A stretch of DNA of 60,510 nucleotides from NCBI GenBank assembly GCA_900314495.1, contig OMVJ01000029.1, positions 1 to 60,510 of the forward strand. The letters run 5' to 3'. The notes below the pieces were generated by a model. It searched no databases. It was not told the origin of the DNA and saw only the letters and a list, made by a program, of their open reading frames with translations. This document shows, piece by piece, positions 59,961 through 60,510 of this stretch. Each line of letters starts with the position of its first letter. Position 1 is the stretch's first letter. This stretch comes from an uncultured Olsenella sp. GTDB taxonomy: Bacteria; Actinomycetota; Coriobacteriia; Coriobacteriales; Atopobiaceae. The translations under genes and the position numbers were made by a program.

Positions 59961-60437
59961 ATGAGACATACTTCAGGCAAACTGATGGGTTGCATCACCG
60001 GGCTCTTCCTGGTGCTGTGCGTAGCCCTAGTTCCAGCCACCGCGCAGGCACAGGACATGTACCGCATGTACAACCCCAACTCTGGCGAGCACTTCTACAC
60101 CGCTAACACCAGCGAGCGTGACGACCTCTATGTGGCAGGGTGGAACTACGAGGGAATAGGCTGGGTCGCCCCGGACTATTCCAGCACTCCAGTCTATAGG
60201 CTCTACTCCGGAACCGACCACCACTACACCGCAGACGCCAGCGAGCGTGCCTGGCTAATCTCCATGGGCTGGAAGGACGAGGGCATCGGCTGGTATTCCG
60301 ACGACGCACAGTCAGTGCCCCTCTACCGCCAGTTCAACCCCAACGTGAACCCCAGCGCCCCGCGCAACAACTCCGGCTCCCACAACTACACCACCAGCAA
60401 GGCCGAGAACGCGATCGTGTCGGAAATGTTGGTGTAA
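59961..60437 (+). CDS. Secreted DUF5648 repeat protein, probably truncated
   Basis: 158 residues, GGGAG site. Signal peptide (LMGCITGLFLVLCVALVPATAQAQ), then repeated modules YRMYNPNSGEHFYTANTSERDDLYVAGWNYEGIGWV and YRLYSGTDHHYTADASERAWLISMGWKDEGIGWY, the DUF5648 (also in endolysin/adhesin) pattern. A third repeat begins (SGSHNYTTSKAENAI) but ends at VSEMLV, where the pattern predicts GW.DEGIGWY, so the C-terminus is probably lost by a frameshift. Surface function likely, unknown ligand. Confidence 0.8.
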   Translation: MRHTSGKLMGCITGLFLVLCVALVPATAQAQDMYRMYNPNSGEHFYTANTSERDDLYVAGWNYEGIGWVAPDYSSTPVYRLYSGTDHHYTADASERAWLISMGWKDEGIGWYSDDAQSVPLYRQFNPNVNPSAPRNNSGSHNYTTSKAENAIVSEMLV

Positions 60438-60510
60438 GAGCGAATAGGCCCGATTGGTAAGCAGAACGGCCATCACCTAGAATCTGAGATCGCGACAAAT
60501 CGGATTCGTG

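Overview
The window reads as one chromosomal segment of a high-GC anaerobic actinobacterium, most likely a gut or oral Coriobacteriia member of the Olsenella/Atopobium type. This is inferred from codon use, PTS-based sugar uptake, indolepyruvate:ferredoxin oxidoreductase, GH1/GH3/GH78 enzymes and the tandem-GT2 envelope genes; no 16S gene is present. Most genes have clear Shine-Dalgarno sites; TAG and TGA are both ordinary stop codons.

Layout. 1-5.4 kb: dnaK, a YfcE-type phosphodiesterase, a lipoprotein gene split by an in-frame TAG, and an HTH/Ser-Thr kinase pair. 5.4-11 kb: iorB, an iorA broken by two frame-shifting lesions, a REP-associated tyrosine transposase (RAYT), and an AMP-forming acyl-CoA ligase. 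11-31 kb: a glycoside region with an AraC regulator facing a GH78 alpha-L-rhamnosidase, a PTS permease, a MarR regulator facing a second PTS permease plus GH1 6-phospho-beta-glucosidase, a membrane GDPD, an AbrB/PIN toxin-antitoxin pair between 98-bp exact direct repeats, an esterase, a second AraC regulator, and a rhamnose operon (rhaB, a FucI/AraA-fold isomerase, rhaD). 31-49.5 kb: metA, a DEAD-box helicase with a large internal insertion, an ORF6N/PLD-like gene containing two matching perfect palindromes, cstA, rlmI-like, tadA, tRNA-Ser, lemA, a circularly permuted membrane GH3, PRC-barrel and YtxH genes, a CorC/HlyC-type transporter, and two further toxin-antitoxin loci (one apparently decayed). 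50-60.5 kb: an envelope glycosyltransferase cluster (broken polytopic protein, GlfT2-like enzyme, several GT2 enzymes, DUF2304) and a truncated DUF5648 secreted protein.

The most striking non-gene structure is a dispersed 27-bp palindromic repeat (ends GAGAC/GTCTC, core GGGGACGCACC or variants). I count 17 copies in 60 kb, often as inverted pairs (REPIN-like), nearly all between genes. The RAYT gene is flanked by inverted copies. In four genes the stop codon is the TGA that runs into the repeat (TGAGAC). A second family of larger hairpins (TACCCCACAA...TTGTGGGGTA), usually in pairs about 115 bp long, marks gene ends from 16 to 24.5 kb.

Functionally, GH78 + PTS + GH1 + rhaB/isomerase/rhaD could together process rhamnosyl-glucosides such as plant flavonoid rutinosides; this is an inference from gene content. 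Several genes carry lesions (iorA, the lipoprotein, ORF6N/PLD, the polytopic membrane protein, a toxin remnant, DUF5648), which could be real decay or consensus errors.
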